Shown: positions 1 to 8,227, counted from the first letter of the stretch. The stretch: DNA of 34,616 nucleotides from an uncultured Aeromonas sp. (GCA_945957575.1 CAMFLW010000023.1:1-34616), one strand, 5' to 3'. Notes: generated from the sequence alone by a model not told the origin. Numbers and translations are program-made.

Positions 1-2
1 TG

Positions 3-404
3 GTGGGTCGCCTCGACCTCGATACCACGGGGCTGGTGCTGGTGACCGACGACGGCCAGTGGTCCCACCGTATCACCTCACCGCGCCACGAATGTGCCAA
101 GACCTATCACGTCTGGCTGGCCGATCCGGTGAGCACGGATGCGATCGAGTTGTTCGCCGAAGGGGTCTACCTGCGCAACGAGGCCGATAAAACCCGTCCT
201 GCCCAGCTGGAAATTCTCGGCGAGTGCGAGGCCCGCCTGACCATCCACGAAGGCAAGTACCATCAGGTCAAGCGTATGTTTGCCTCTATCGGCAACAAGG
301 TCGTTGGCTTGCATCGCGAGCGGGTGGGTGGCTTGACGCTGGATGAAGAGCTGGCACCTGGTGAATACCGCGAGCTGACCGCTGAGGAGATTGCCCTGTT
401 CTGA
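3..404 (+). CDS. rsuA: 16S rRNA pseudouridine(516) synthase RsuA, C-terminal part (5' end outside window)
   Basis: This is the 3' part of a gene cut by the left window edge, about 133 codons. RsuA converts U516 of 16S rRNA to pseudouridine during 30S assembly. The visible part opens with the catalytic motif [10 protein letters not shown], whose Asp (5th visible codon) is the family nucleophile. It continues with [16 protein letters not shown] and ends with [15 protein letters not shown] and [14 protein letters not shown]. From memory these match RsuA better than RluB, RluE or RluF. The missing N-terminal part would carry the S4-like RNA-binding domain. The next gene converges from the other strand 19 bases away, and no clear terminator lies between them. 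Confidence 0.93.
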   Translation: MGRLDLDTTGLVLVTDDGQWSHRITSPRHECAKTYHVWLADPVSTDAIELFAEGVYLRNEADKTRPAQLEILGECEARLTIHEGKYHQVKRMFASIGNKVVGLHRERVGGLTLDEELAPGEYRELTAEEIALF

Positions 405-423
405 TCAGGGATGGTGCCGGGTG

Positions 424-1323
424 TCAATGAGTGCTGAAACCCAGTACCAGCGCGGTGCCCAGGGCGGCAATCAGTGCCCCCGCCCAGGCGGCAACGGATG
501 GCCGCTCCCCCGAGTGCCACCATAACAGCGGTAGCAGCAGTACCGGGGTGGTGGAGGAGAGAATCGCCACCATGCCCACCTCGCCCTGCCGCAGTGCCAT
601 CAGGATCAGCGTCATCCCCAGCCCCATCGCCAGAAAACCGTTGGTGGCAATCATGGCGAGGATCTGGCGATTGACCGGTTTGAACGGCATCGCCAGTGGC
701 AAGCGCCCCAGCCGCAGGGCGCAGTGGGCCAGCAAGGCACTGCCCATCCGGATACCCGATGCACTCACCGCATCCACCTCACCACTCATCATCACCGGCT
801 TGGCAATGATGGCTCCCACGCTTTGACACATTGCCGCCGTCAGGCCAAGGCCAATCCCCAGCGCCAGATTGCCACGGATCTGCTCCCACTCGTTGCTGCT
901 ACTGCGTCTGCCAAACAGGATCGCCAGCATCACACCGGCAAAGACCAGTATGGCCCCCAGCAGTCGCCAGTCCGTCAGTTGTTCATTAAAGAGCCAGAGC
1001 CCAAGCAGGGCGGAAAACAGCGCATGGCAGGAAAAGAGCAGGGCACTGCGTCTTGGTCCCAGCCGGTTCATGCAGGCAAACAGCGCCGTATCGCCGACGA
1101 AAATGCCGACCAGCCCCGAGATGGCGAGCAGGGGCAGGGCGTTTGCGGTGAGAGTTTGCCAGCCACCGGTGAGCACACTCATGGTGCCGAGCATCAGGCT
1201 GACCAGAAACATGCGCCAGCGGCTGTAGGCAAATGCGCCGAGATGACGGGCCGGTTTGACCGAAATTAGCGCGGCAACTGCCCATAAACTGGCCGACGCG
1301 AGGGCTAGCCACTCATAACCCAT
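424..1323 (-). CDS. DMT-superfamily (EamA) inner-membrane transporter
   Basis: A 299-residue, very hydrophobic protein that appears to have about ten membrane segments in two EamA-like halves (roughly residues 5-140 and 150-295). This is the usual design of drug/metabolite exporters of the DMT superfamily. The start at 1323 (MGYEWLALASASLWAV) is preferred over upstream in-frame codons because AGGAG sits five bases before it and the first helix begins at once. The second half contains LSSTTPVLLLPLLWW, resembling the conserved end of EamA domains. The substrate cannot be told from sequence. The gene converges with rsuA and diverges from the binding-protein gene at 1480, with a 156-base shared upstream region in which I found no convincing promoter. 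Confidence 0.85.
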   Translation of the reverse strand: MGYEWLALASASLWAVAALISVKPARHLGAFAYSRWRMFLVSLMLGTMSVLTGGWQTLTANALPLLAISGLVGIFVGDTALFACMNRLGPRRSALLFSCHALFSALLGLWLFNEQLTDWRLLGAILVFAGVMLAILFGRRSSSNEWEQIRGNLALGIGLGLTAAMCQSVGAIIAKPVMMSGEVDAVSASGIRMGSALLAHCALRLGRLPLAMPFKPVNRQILAMIATNGFLAMGLGMTLILMALRQGEVGMVAILSSTTPVLLLPLLWWHSGERPSVAAWAGALIAALGTALVLGFSTH

Positions 1324-1479
1324 AAAAACTCCTGAAAAAATTAACCCGAAAGACTCCATCTCCCGGGCAAGCCCGATACAATACGGGGCGTTTTCGGGGA
1401 TAACAAGCGCGGCATCAGGCATTCATCAGGCGCGCCGTCGGCCTTCCCCTCCTGCAGTGGTTTTATTCGAGGTTTTGTC

Positions 1480-3117
1480 ATGAGGTATGGTTTCTCCCCC
1501 AAGCTGGCGCAGCGCTGGCTCTCCCCGCTATTGCTTGCCGTGCTGGCAGGGCCGTTGGCCCATGCAACCACCGTTGAGCAACAGCCCCTGCTTGCCGAGC
1601 GGCAAACCCTGGTCAAGGGGAACGGTGGTGAGCCGGAGTCGCTGGATCCGGCGCTGATGCGATCCGGTTTTCCGGGAGAGGCAGTGCTGGTCGATCTGTT
1701 TGAAGGGCTGGTCAGCGATGACGGTCGGGGGCATATCGTACCCGCTCAGGCACAGCGCTGGGAGGTGAGTGACGATGGACTGGAGTGGCGATTTTTCCTG
1801 CGACCTCAATTGAAGTGGTCCAATGGCGAGCCGTTGGTGGCCGCTGATTTTGTCTATGCCTGGCGCCGTCTGCTCGATCCGGCCATCAACTCCCCTTCTG
1901 CCGGATTGCTGCTGGCCACGGGGATCAACAATGCGCAATCCATCTATGCCGGCGCGCTGGAGCTCGGCAATCTGGGTATTGAAGCGCAAAGCGATCAGAT
2001 CCTGAAAATCACCCTGGAGCGGCCAGCTCCCCATTTCCTGCAGCTCATCAGTCAGCGCCCCTTTGTGCCAGTCAATCAGAAGGCGATAGCCAAGTTTGGC
2101 AAGCAGTGGACCAAGCCCGGCAAGCTGGTGAGCAATGGTGCTTACCGGCTGGCAAGCTGGATGCAGAACGAGCGGATCGAAGCCGAGCGCAATATCCACT
2201 ACTGGGATGACCTTCACACCCGTATCGGGCGGGTTACCTACCTGCCGATCACCTCACAACATGCCGAACGGTTGCGTTATGAGGCCGGTGAAATCCAGCT
2301 CACCAACAAGGTGTCTCTCGGTTATTACCAGAAGATGAAGCGCGGATCCCCGGAACGGCTCTGGGGCTTGCCGCTGTTTGGTACCTATCTCTATGCCTTC
2401 AATTTGAAACGCGCCGAACTGCAGGATGTGCGGGTGCGTCAGGCGCTCTCCATGGCGGTTGACCGACAGCAGCTCATTGAATCGGTGAGCGGTCAGGATG
2501 AACAGGCAGCATGGTCGCTGTTGCCGGAGATGCCGGGTTACCCCCGGGTGGTATTGCCTGTGGCGCTTGAGGATATGCCGACCCGTCAGGCCAAAGCGGC
2601 AGCCCTGCTATCAGCAGCCGGGTATAACAGTGCAAATCCACTCAAGCTGAGCATTACCTACAACACTGCCGACACCCACAAGCAGATGGCAATGGCCATT
2701 GCCGCCATGTGGCAGAAGCTGGGGGTACAGGTCACCCTCAACAGTCTGGAATGGGGCGCCTATCAGGTAGCCAAGGATAGCGGTGATTTCCAGGTGGCCA
2801 GAAGTTTCCTGTTTGGCGATTACGTGGAGCCGTCAGCCATGCTGGGCAGCTTCCGTTGTCAGGATCTGCGCAACGAGAGTGGCTACTGTAATCCCGATTT
2901 TGATCTGCTGCTGGAGCAGGCGGCCAATACGCTGGACAGTGCGAGCCGGGTTGAATTGTACCGGCATGCCGAACAGTTGCTGCTTGAGGAGGCGCCGATC
3001 CTTCCCGTGTATCATTACAATCAGATGAGACTGGTTGATCCCACCCTGCGAGGGCTGCCCAGCCAGAATTTGAAAGGGACGATTGCCACCAAGGATCTCT
3101 ATTTCAGCCCGCAGTGA
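1480..3117 (+). CDS. Periplasmic solute-binding protein of an ABC transporter, family 5 (OppA/MppA-like)
   Basis: A 545-residue exported protein. The signal peptide covers residues 1-29 (basic start, hydrophobic core LLLAVLAGPL, predicted cut AHA|TTV). The mature part begins with the SBP_bac_5 pattern GNGGEPESLDPALM and continues with LFEGLVSDDG, FFLRPQLKWSNGEPLVAADFV and RVRQALSMAVDRQQL, all typical of oligopeptide-binding proteins of the OppA/MppA group. It would deliver peptides to an inner-membrane ABC permease, but no permease or ATPase gene is adjacent, as with MppA-like orphan receptors that share Opp components. GAGG lies 9 bases before the ATG. The yfcE start follows 10 bases after the stop, so the two may be co-transcribed. 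Peptide specificity is unknown. Confidence 0.9.
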   Translation: MRYGFSPKLAQRWLSPLLLAVLAGPLAHATTVEQQPLLAERQTLVKGNGGEPESLDPALMRSGFPGEAVLVDLFEGLVSDDGRGHIVPAQAQRWEVSDDGLEWRFFLRPQLKWSNGEPLVAADFVYAWRRLLDPAINSPSAGLLLATGINNAQSIYAGALELGNLGIEAQSDQILKITLERPAPHFLQLISQRPFVPVNQKAIAKFGKQWTKPGKLVSNGAYRLASWMQNERIEAERNIHYWDDLHTRIGRVTYLPITSQHAERLRYEAGEIQLTNKVSLGYYQKMKRGSPERLWGLPLFGTYLYAFNLKRAELQDVRVRQALSMAVDRQQLIESVSGQDEQAAWSLLPEMPGYPRVVLPVALEDMPTRQAKAAALLSAAGYNSANPLKLSITYNTADTHKQMAMAIAAMWQKLGVQVTLNSLEWGAYQVAKDSGDFQVARSFLFGDYVEPSAMLGSFRCQDLRNESGYCNPDFDLLLEQAANTLDSASRVELYRHAEQLLLEEAPILPVYHYNQMRLVDPTLRGLPSQNLKGTIATKDLYFSPQ

Positions 3118-3127
3118 GGAGCATTTC

Positions 3128-3670
3128 ATGAAACTTGCCATCATTTCCGACATCCACGGTAGCATTATTGCGCTGGAGCGGGTGCTGACCCAACTTGAGC
3201 CCTGGCAGCCGGATCACTATCTGCTGCTCGGCGATCTGCTCAACCATGGTCCGCGCAATCCTCTGCCGGAGGGGTATAACCCGGCCGCGGTGGCTGACCG
3301 GCTCAACGAGCTGGCACCACAGATCATCGCGGTGCGGGGCAATTGCGATTCCGAAGTTGATCAGATGTTGTTGCGTTTTCCCATCACCGCCCCCTACAAC
3401 CAGTTGCTGATCGATGAGCGGCGCTGGTTTGTCAGCCATGGCCATCTTTATCGCCCGGACGAGGTTCAACTGCCTGCAGGCAGTCTGTTTCTGAGCGGCC
3501 ACACCCATGTGCCAGTGCTGGAGTGGCAGGGGGAGCGAGTCTTGATGAACCCGGGGTCGATCTGTTTTCCACGCGGTGAGTTGCCTGCCAGTTACGGGTG
3601 CTATGAGGACGGAGTGCTACGCGTCAATGCGTGTGAGGACGGGCGGGAGTTGCTGCGACTGGTGCTTTAA
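3128..3670 (+). CDS. yfcE: YfcE-type metallophosphodiesterase
   Basis: A 180-residue calcineurin-like phosphoesterase. The dimetal-site motifs appear in order: SDIHG near the N-terminus, GDLLNHGPRNPLPEGY, RGNCDSEVDQMLL, SHGH and SGHTHVP, with NPGS following. This order and wording closely match E. coli YfcE, a manganese-dependent phosphodiesterase active on model substrates whose physiological substrate is not settled. The start at 3128 has AGGAG directly upstream. A longer in-frame start at 3083 would overlap the preceding gene and lacks such a site. It probably shares a transcript with the upstream binding-protein gene. It converges with flgN. Confidence 0.92.
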   Translation: MKLAIISDIHGSIIALERVLTQLEPWQPDHYLLLGDLLNHGPRNPLPEGYNPAAVADRLNELAPQIIAVRGNCDSEVDQMLLRFPITAPYNQLLIDERRWFVSHGHLYRPDEVQLPAGSLFLSGHTHVPVLEWQGERVLMNPGSICFPRGELPASYGCYEDGVLRVNACEDGRELLRLVL

Positions 3671-3680
3671 AACGGGGATA

Positions 3681-3716
3681 AAAAATGCAAGGCCTGATAA
3701 GAGATGTCAGGCCTTG
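3681..3716 (-). terminator. Rho-independent terminator of the flgMN transcript, overlapping the flgN 3' end
   Basis: There is a perfect 10-bp inverted repeat (3688-3697 and 3707-3716) with a 9-base loop. On the minus strand it is followed by a T-rich run (complement of 3681-3686). The 5' arm on the minus strand contains the last codons of flgN, including its stop. There is no T-run on the plus side, so it serves the leftward transcript. Confidence 0.8.
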
Positions 3717-4123
3717 ATACCGTAGGAGCGGGTACCAGAGCGAGTATTGCCTTTGGCGTCATAGGTCAGGCTGTTGCGATCGCGCAGCTGACTCAGAAAG
3801 GTTGCCAGGCGACGGTTGGAGACGATGCTCAATTCAAGCAAGCGACCGTTGAGATCATTTTGTGCCTGGCAAGCATCCAGTTTTGCCCGAAGCTGCGCCA
3901 TCTCATCGGGATAGGCTGCCAGCTGCAGTGCCAGTTCAGGCATCTCTGCCAGCGTCTTGTCCAAGGTTTCTATCGCAGCAAGCAACTGCTGTTTGCGCTC
4001 GGTCAGTGCAGGCAGGGCCAGTGCCTGATGCTGCTCGAGCAAGCTGAACTCCTCTTCCAGAATGCCTTGCATCTGGCTGAGGTACTCATCTTGGGTGTGC
4101 AGTAACGAAGGTAAGTCCATCAT
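3707..4123 (-). CDS. flgN: FlgN, flagellar type III chaperone for the hook-filament junction proteins
   Basis: A 138-residue, mostly helical protein with heptad-like leucines (EEEFSLLEQHQALALPALTERKQQLL, shown in part) and the FlgN-family layout. FlgN binds FlgK and FlgL in the cytoplasm and guides them to the flagellar export gate; both clients are encoded at 14965-18181. The first ATG overlaps the flgM stop (ATGA at 4123-4120). A second ATG follows at once (4120), so the start is uncertain by one codon. Translational coupling with flgM is likely. Sequence conservation in this family is low, so the call rests on position next to flgM as well as on composition and length. Confidence 0.88.
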   Translation of the reverse strand: MMDLPSLLHTQDEYLSQMQGILEEEFSLLEQHQALALPALTERKQQLLAAIETLDKTLAEMPELALQLAAYPDEMAQLRAKLDACQAQNDLNGRLLELSIVSNRRLATFLSQLRDRNSLTYDAKGNTRSGTRSYGIKA

Positions 4124-4440
4124 CCCAGAACTTTGTCCAGATTAGCCTCGAAACTGAACATCTTCTTGGCAACAGCTTCGCTGTTAACCTGATATTCGCC
4201 ACTGGCAACGGCTTTTTTCAGCCGTTCGACCTTGCTCTCATTGCCGGTTGAGGCGGTATTGAGGTTTTGTTGCATTTTTTGCAATTGTTGCGCCTCACTG
4301 GTCAAGGAGACGGAGTCCAGCTTGACAGTAGCTGCTTTGTTTTCGGGCGATGAGGTGACTGACTTGCTGCCTGTCCCCTGGCTATTAGCGGTATTTTGCA
4401 ACCGATTATTCGCCAAGTTGTTGATATTGTTGATGGCCAT
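4120..4440 (-). CDS. flgM: FlgM, anti-sigma-28 factor
   Basis: A 106-residue protein. It has an Asn/Ser/Thr-rich, probably disordered N-terminal half (MAINNINNLANNRLQNTANS) and a C-terminal helical part (VERLKKAVASGEYQVNSEAV, then AKKMF) that carries the FlgM sigma-binding signature. FlgM holds FliA (sigma-28) inactive until the hook is finished and is then exported, which releases late-gene expression. AAGG precedes the ATG. It is transcribed leftward with flgN (4-base overlap) and has its own sigma-28 promoter match at 4480-4506, the expected autoregulatory arrangement. flgA lies upstream in the same direction, so read-through from flgA is also possible. Confidence 0.95.
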   Translation of the reverse strand: MAINNINNLANNRLQNTANSQGTGSKSVTSSPENKAATVKLDSVSLTSEAQQLQKMQQNLNTASTGNESKVERLKKAVASGEYQVNSEAVAKKMFSFEANLDKVLG

Positions 4441-4479
4441 TTTAGTTACCTTCGTCTGCTTTAAGGTTTGCTTACCTGT

Positions 4480-4506
4480 TTATCGGTGCGGCAGGTCAAA
4501 ACTTTA
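4480..4506 (-). promoter_or_regulatory. Sigma-28 (FliA) promoter for flgM
   Basis: On the minus strand the sequence reads TAAAGTTT, then 11 bases, then ACCGATAA. That is a full match to the -35 consensus, the exact spacing, and 7 of 8 bases of the -10 consensus (GCCGATAA). It lies 40 bases upstream of the flgM ATG, inside the flgA-flgM gap. Confidence 0.88.
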
Positions 4507-4530
4507 GAAAAAATTGTCAAGGAGCCGGAT

Positions 4531-5214
4531 TTAAAACGTGACCGATACGGCACCCACAGCACTGACTTTACCCTCAACGGTTTTGCCGGAGCGAATATTG
4601 ATGAGTTTGATGATCTCTCCGAAGCTGCCATCTTGCAAGGCTCGGGCCATGGTTTTGATCTGGAAGTTGCTGTTTTCTGCTGTCAGAGTGACCTGATCCC
4701 CTTTACACACGACACAAACCTGGCTCAAACGGATGGGCTGTCCCGGTTTTAGCTCCCGCTTGCTGCGCACCCCGATAAGAGGGGCTGTGTCGGTCAGGTA
4801 GTCGCCGCGGATCAGGGTTTGATCCTGATAGGCCAGGACCAGCTGGCTTTCGCTCAGCAGGTCCCCCTTGGCGATGGGATTGGCCACCGTGACATACGGC
4901 TTTTGAATGCTGACTCGCACCGGGAGATAGACGTCCCAAGGTTTGTCTTCCTCACATTTTAGGTAAACTGTTGTATTGCGGCGAATTTCCATTTTTGCTG
5001 GTAAGCTGATAGTGAGCAGATCTTCGCAGGGGGTCAATGGAAGCCGTTCATCCAGTGTGGCAGAGGTGACCTCAGCTCTGGCATCCAACGGGATATCCAG
5101 CTGGCTGTATACGAACTCTTGTGCCTTTTTTTGCAGATAAGTCGTGACGTCCGAGGCGTAGCTGGAAGATATGCTGCCAAAAAAGAGGCTGAGGAGTAAA
5201 AGTCGGTTAATCAT
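4531..5214 (-). CDS. flgA: FlgA, periplasmic P-ring assembly chaperone
   Basis: About 227 residues from the chosen start. It has a Sec signal peptide (MINRLLLLSLFFGSISSSYA, probable cut SYA|SDV). The C-terminal half is SAF-like (VANPIAKGDLLSESQLV, GVRSKRELKPGQPIRLSQV, and KTVEGKVSAVGAVSV at the end), as in FlgA. FlgA helps FlgI assemble into the P ring around the rod; flgI is at 12747. An alternative ATG at 5247 would add 11 residues before the signal peptide. I prefer 5214 because it gives a normal short n-region, though neither start has a strong ribosome site. Transcribed leftward, divergent from cheV. Confidence 0.92.
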   Translation of the reverse strand: MINRLLLLSLFFGSISSSYASDVTTYLQKKAQEFVYSQLDIPLDARAEVTSATLDERLPLTPCEDLLTISLPAKMEIRRNTTVYLKCEEDKPWDVYLPVRVSIQKPYVTVANPIAKGDLLSESQLVLAYQDQTLIRGDYLTDTAPLIGVRSKRELKPGQPIRLSQVCVVCKGDQVTLTAENSNFQIKTMARALQDGSFGEIIKLINIRSGKTVEGKVSAVGAVSVTF

Positions 5215-5322
5215 TTTCGCTCGTTGGTCGATAAGTTGTTCACGCATATCACCATATTTAACTATGATTGCTTCAGAATCTGTTCGTTGCTACATCGATA
5301 GTCTGACGCAATCCATCACGCA

Positions 5323-5338
5323 TGCATGATTAATGCCA
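5323..5338 (-). promoter_or_regulatory. Possible sigma-54 promoter for flgA
   Basis: The minus strand reads TGGCAT-TAATC-ATGCA. The invariant GG and GC are present with the correct 10-base gap, but one base in each block departs from TGGCAC-N5-TTGCW. It points toward flgA, about 110 bases upstream of its ATG, and overlaps the leader of cheV. Confidence 0.45.
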
Positions 5339-5358
5339 AGCGTTTTTAGGGAGTGTTT

Positions 5359-6270
5359 ATGGCCAGTATCCTGGACTCGGTCAACCAACGTACCCAGCTA
5401 GTGGGACAAAACCGGCTGGAGTTGTTGTTGTTTCGTCTCAATGGACGTCAAAGATTTGGCATCAACGTATTCAAAGTGCGTGAAGTGTTGCAGTGCCCCC
5501 CCTTGACCGTGATGCCTAAACTGAACTCCTGCATTCGTGGGGTCGCACATATTCGTGGCCAGACTATCTCGGTCATCGACCTCAGCATGGCGATGGGTAA
5601 ACGCCCGATTGAAGATTTGAGCAAGTGCTTCATTATCATCTCCGAGTACAACCGCTCCATTCAGGGTTTTCTGGTGCACTCGGTCGAGCGCATCATCAAT
5701 ATGAACTGGGAATCTATCCTGCCTCCGCCCAAAGGTGCGGGTCGCATCAACTACATGACAGCGGTCACCGAGGTTGATGGCGAGCTGGTCGAAATTCTCG
5801 ACGTTGAACGCATTTTGAACGAGATCTCTCCGGTCTCCACCGAGGTCAGCCAGGAGTTGGTGGAGGCGAGTGTCGAGCATCCCACTCTGGGGCGTCCTGT
5901 TCTTGTGGCTGATGACTCCTCTGTGGCACGCAAACAGGTGCAACGTGCACTTGAGGCCATCGGCGTCGAGTGCGTGTTGGCAAAAGATGGCCGGGAAGCA
6001 TTGAACATGCTGCTGGAGATGACCAAAAATGGTCCTATCAAGGATCAGATTGCGCTGGTTATTTCGGATATCGAAATGCCGGAAATGGATGGCTATACCT
6101 TCACTGCCGAGATCCGGAATAATCCCAATCTCAAGGATTTGCATGTTATTCTGCACACCTCGCTCAGTGGCGTATTCAACCAGGCAATGGTGCAGAAAGT
6201 TGGTGCGAATAATTTTATTGCCAAGTTTCAGCCTGATGAATTGGCCAAAGCCGTACAAAACGCACTCTAA
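5359..6270 (+). CDS. cheV: CheV, CheW-like coupling protein fused to a receiver domain
   Basis: A 303-residue protein. A CheW-like domain (about residues 15-155, with REVLQCPPLTVMP and GVAHIRGQTISVIDL) links receptors to CheA. A response-regulator receiver domain (about 178-303) follows, with acidic pair D185-D186, phospho-acceptor D237 in VISDIEMPEMDGY, T267 and K289. Phosphorylation of CheV tunes receptor coupling. The start at 5359 (MASILDSVNQRTQLVG) matches the usual CheV N-terminus and has AGGGAG upstream; a GTG at 5353 is possible but poorly placed. cheR follows after 18 bases. The cheV-cheR pair inside the flg cluster is the arrangement of Vibrio and Aeromonas polar-flagellum loci. Confidence 0.95.
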   Translation: MASILDSVNQRTQLVGQNRLELLLFRLNGRQRFGINVFKVREVLQCPPLTVMPKLNSCIRGVAHIRGQTISVIDLSMAMGKRPIEDLSKCFIIISEYNRSIQGFLVHSVERIINMNWESILPPPKGAGRINYMTAVTEVDGELVEILDVERILNEISPVSTEVSQELVEASVEHPTLGRPVLVADDSSVARKQVQRALEAIGVECVLAKDGREALNMLLEMTKNGPIKDQIALVISDIEMPEMDGYTFTAEIRNNPNLKDLHVILHTSLSGVFNQAMVQKVGANNFIAKFQPDELAKAVQNAL

Positions 6271-6288
6271 TTTAAGAAGAACAGCTGC

Positions 6289-7113
6289 ATGAAGACACTT
6301 TCGGACGACTTATACAAACAGTTCAGCAACTTTCTGGCGGTACAGAGCGGAATTGTGCTGGGGGATAACAAACAGTATCTGGTGAAGAGCCGTCTTTCAC
6401 CTTTGATGGCTCAGTTTGGCATCGAGAGTCTGTCTGATCTGGTTACCCGTGCAATGAGTGTGCGAGAGCGTGACCTGAAAATGGCCGTGGTGGATGCCAT
6501 GACGACCAACGAGACTCTCTGGTTTCGCGATACCTATCCGTTTCAACTTCTTACCGACAAGATTTTTCCTGAATTGGGGAAAAGTGGGCGCCCCATCAAG
6601 ATTTGGTCGGCAGCCTCCTCGTCAGGTCAGGAGCCCTATTCCATTGCCATGACGGCATTGGAGCAGCAGATGAAAAAGCCGGGTACCTTGCCTGGTGGCG
6701 TTCAGATTGTGGGGACAGATATTTCAACGACCATGCTCAATCAGTGTAAGGAGGGTGTTTACGATAGCCTTGCCCTTGCGCGCGGTTTGTCACCCGAGCG
6801 CAAAAAGATGTTTTTTGAGCCTTATGGTGACAACAAAATGCGGGTCGTTGAGCGAGTCAGAAAATTGACCACCTTCCGGCCACTCAACTTGTTGGAGAGC
6901 TATAGCCTGCTCGGCAAGTTTGACATTATTTTTTGCCGTAACGTGCTTATCTATTTTGCGCCCGACGTGAAGTCGAAGATCCTCAACCAGTTTGCTGCCA
7001 GCCTTAATCCTGGTGGATATCTGATGTTGGGTGCGTCGGAGTCATTGGCCGGGTTGACCGACCGATTCGAGATGATCCGCTGTAATCCGGGGATTGTCTA
7101 CAAGGTCAAATAG
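6289..7113 (+). CDS. cheR: CheR, chemoreceptor glutamate O-methyltransferase
   Basis: A 274-residue SAM-dependent methyltransferase that methylates glutamates of chemoreceptors for adaptation. An all-helical N-terminal domain (residues 1-75) precedes the catalytic domain. Motifs include MTTNETLWFRD, the SAM site IWSAASSSGQEPYSIAM, GTDISTTML, FDIIFCRNVLIYF and the end LMLGASESL. The motif set is full-length, so it should be active. It is co-transcribed with cheV and closed by the terminator at 7164-7200. The upstream ribosome site (AAGAAG) is modest. No cheB, cheA or cheY lies in the window, so the rest of the pathway is elsewhere. Confidence 0.96.
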   Translation: MKTLSDDLYKQFSNFLAVQSGIVLGDNKQYLVKSRLSPLMAQFGIESLSDLVTRAMSVRERDLKMAVVDAMTTNETLWFRDTYPFQLLTDKIFPELGKSGRPIKIWSAASSSGQEPYSIAMTALEQQMKKPGTLPGGVQIVGTDISTTMLNQCKEGVYDSLALARGLSPERKKMFFEPYGDNKMRVVERVRKLTTFRPLNLLESYSLLGKFDIIFCRNVLIYFAPDVKSKILNQFAASLNPGGYLMLGASESLAGLTDRFEMIRCNPGIVYKVK

Positions 7114-7163
7114 GTCTGACGGCCTTGATATGCGGGGTTTTGCCCGTTATCACCAGTTTATAT

Positions 7164-7200
7164 AAAGAGGGAAGCGGTCAGCTTCCCTCTTTCTTTATCT
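7164..7200 (+). terminator. Rho-independent terminator after cheR
   Basis: A perfect 12-bp stem (7164-7175 with 7181-7192), 5-base loop, T-rich tail. It ends cheVR and insulates the sigma-54 flgB promoter 165 bases downstream. Confidence 0.88.
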
Positions 7201-7364
7201 ATACCTCAATCTCTCTATTCACCTGACATCTCCTGCCATTGCAAAAGTGGTTGAAACGCTGTGTTGGCCAGATGCCGCTCTCTGGCCGTAGGCACGAGAG
7301 GCTCCTGACGTTTTCGGTCTGAAAAGAGCTCATATTCAAATCATCGATTTAAGCGTTCTGCTTA

Positions 7365-7380
7365 TGGCACACCTCTTGCT
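7365..7380 (+). promoter_or_regulatory. Sigma-54 (RpoN) promoter for flgBCDE
   Basis: TGGCAC-ACCTC-TTGCT is a full match to the -24/-12 consensus TGGCAC-N5-TTGCW. It lies 30 bases before the flgB ATG. In Vibrio polar flagella this class is switched on by RpoN with FlrC. The activator site is not identified here. Confidence 0.92.
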
Positions 7381-7409
7381 AAAGAAATATACCAAGCAGG
7401 AGGTGTGCT

Positions 7410-7808
7410 ATGGCTCTTTCATTTGACAAGGCATTCGGTGTGCATCAACACACCATAAGCGTTCGCGCCAAGCGTGCGGAAGTGCTTTCCAGCAACATTG
7501 CCAACGCGGATACCCCGGGCTTCAAAGCCAGGGATATCAATTTTGCTCAGGCGTTGCAGGAGGCCCAGTCGCATCAGGGTTTTGGTCTGGCAACGACCAG
7601 CGAAAAGCATTTTGCCTTGAATATGGACGCCCCGGGTACCGTGCAATATCGCAACCCGCTGCAACCGGATACCGGTGACGGCAATACGGTCGATGTGCAG
7701 CAGGAGCGCAGCGAGTTTCTGCGCAATAGCCTCGAGTATCAAACCTCCCTTGAATTTATGAATAGCAAGATCAGTGGCCTGCTCAAGGCTCTGAAAGGAG
7801 AGCAGTGA
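7410..7808 (+). CDS. flgB: FlgB, proximal rod protein
   Basis: A 132-residue rod subunit joining the MS ring to the rest of the rod. The N-terminal rod/hook signature [19 protein letters not shown] is present, and the C-terminus has the family helix ([21 protein letters not shown]). There is a strong AGGAGG site 6 bases before the ATG. It is first in the operon, directly behind the sigma-54 promoter. Its stop overlaps the flgC start (TGATG). Like other axial proteins it has no cleaved signal and is exported by the flagellar type III system. Confidence 0.96.
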   Translation: MALSFDKAFGVHQHTISVRAKRAEVLSSNIANADTPGFKARDINFAQALQEAQSHQGFGLATTSEKHFALNMDAPGTVQYRNPLQPDTGDGNTVDVQQERSEFLRNSLEYQTSLEFMNSKISGLLKALKGEQ

Positions 7809-8227
7809 TGAGTTTGTTCAAGGTCTTCGACATAGCAGGCTCGGCTATGAGTGCACAGTCGGTGCGGCTCAACACGGTTGCCAGCAATATGGCCAATGCG
7901 GATAGCGTCAGCTCCAGTGTGGAAAATACTTACCATGCCAGGCGGCCAGTCTTTGCCGCCCAGCTCGATCAGGCGATGTCTGACAAGCAGGGCTCGGTCG
8001 GGGTTGAGGTGAAGGGAATTGTCGAGAGCAAGGCGCCACTGCTGAAGGAGTACAACCCCAACCATCCGATGGCGGACAAAGACGGTTTTATCTTCAAGCC
8101 AAACGTCAATATGGTCGAAGAGATGGCCGACATGATCAACGCCTCGCGCAGCTACCAGACCAACGTACAGGTTGCAGACTCGGCCAAGAAGATGCTGCAG
8201 CAGACGCTCCAGCTTGGCAAGTCCTGA
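7808..8227 (+). CDS. flgC: FlgC, proximal rod protein
   Basis: A 139-residue rod subunit. Near its start is the rod signature VASNMANADSVSS, followed by the TYHARRPVFAA segment typical of FlgC. The C-terminal half has NVNMVEEMADMINASRSYQT, the FlgC form of the conserved C-terminal axial motif. The ATG at 7808 shares one base with the flgB stop. An in-frame GTG at 7805 is less likely, since AGGAG is placed well for 7808. flgD follows after 15 bases. Confidence 0.96.
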   Translation: MSLFKVFDIAGSAMSAQSVRLNTVASNMANADSVSSSVENTYHARRPVFAAQLDQAMSDKQGSVGVEVKGIVESKAPLLKEYNPNHPMADKDGFIFKPNVNMVEEMADMINASRSYQTNVQVADSAKKMLQQTLQLGKS

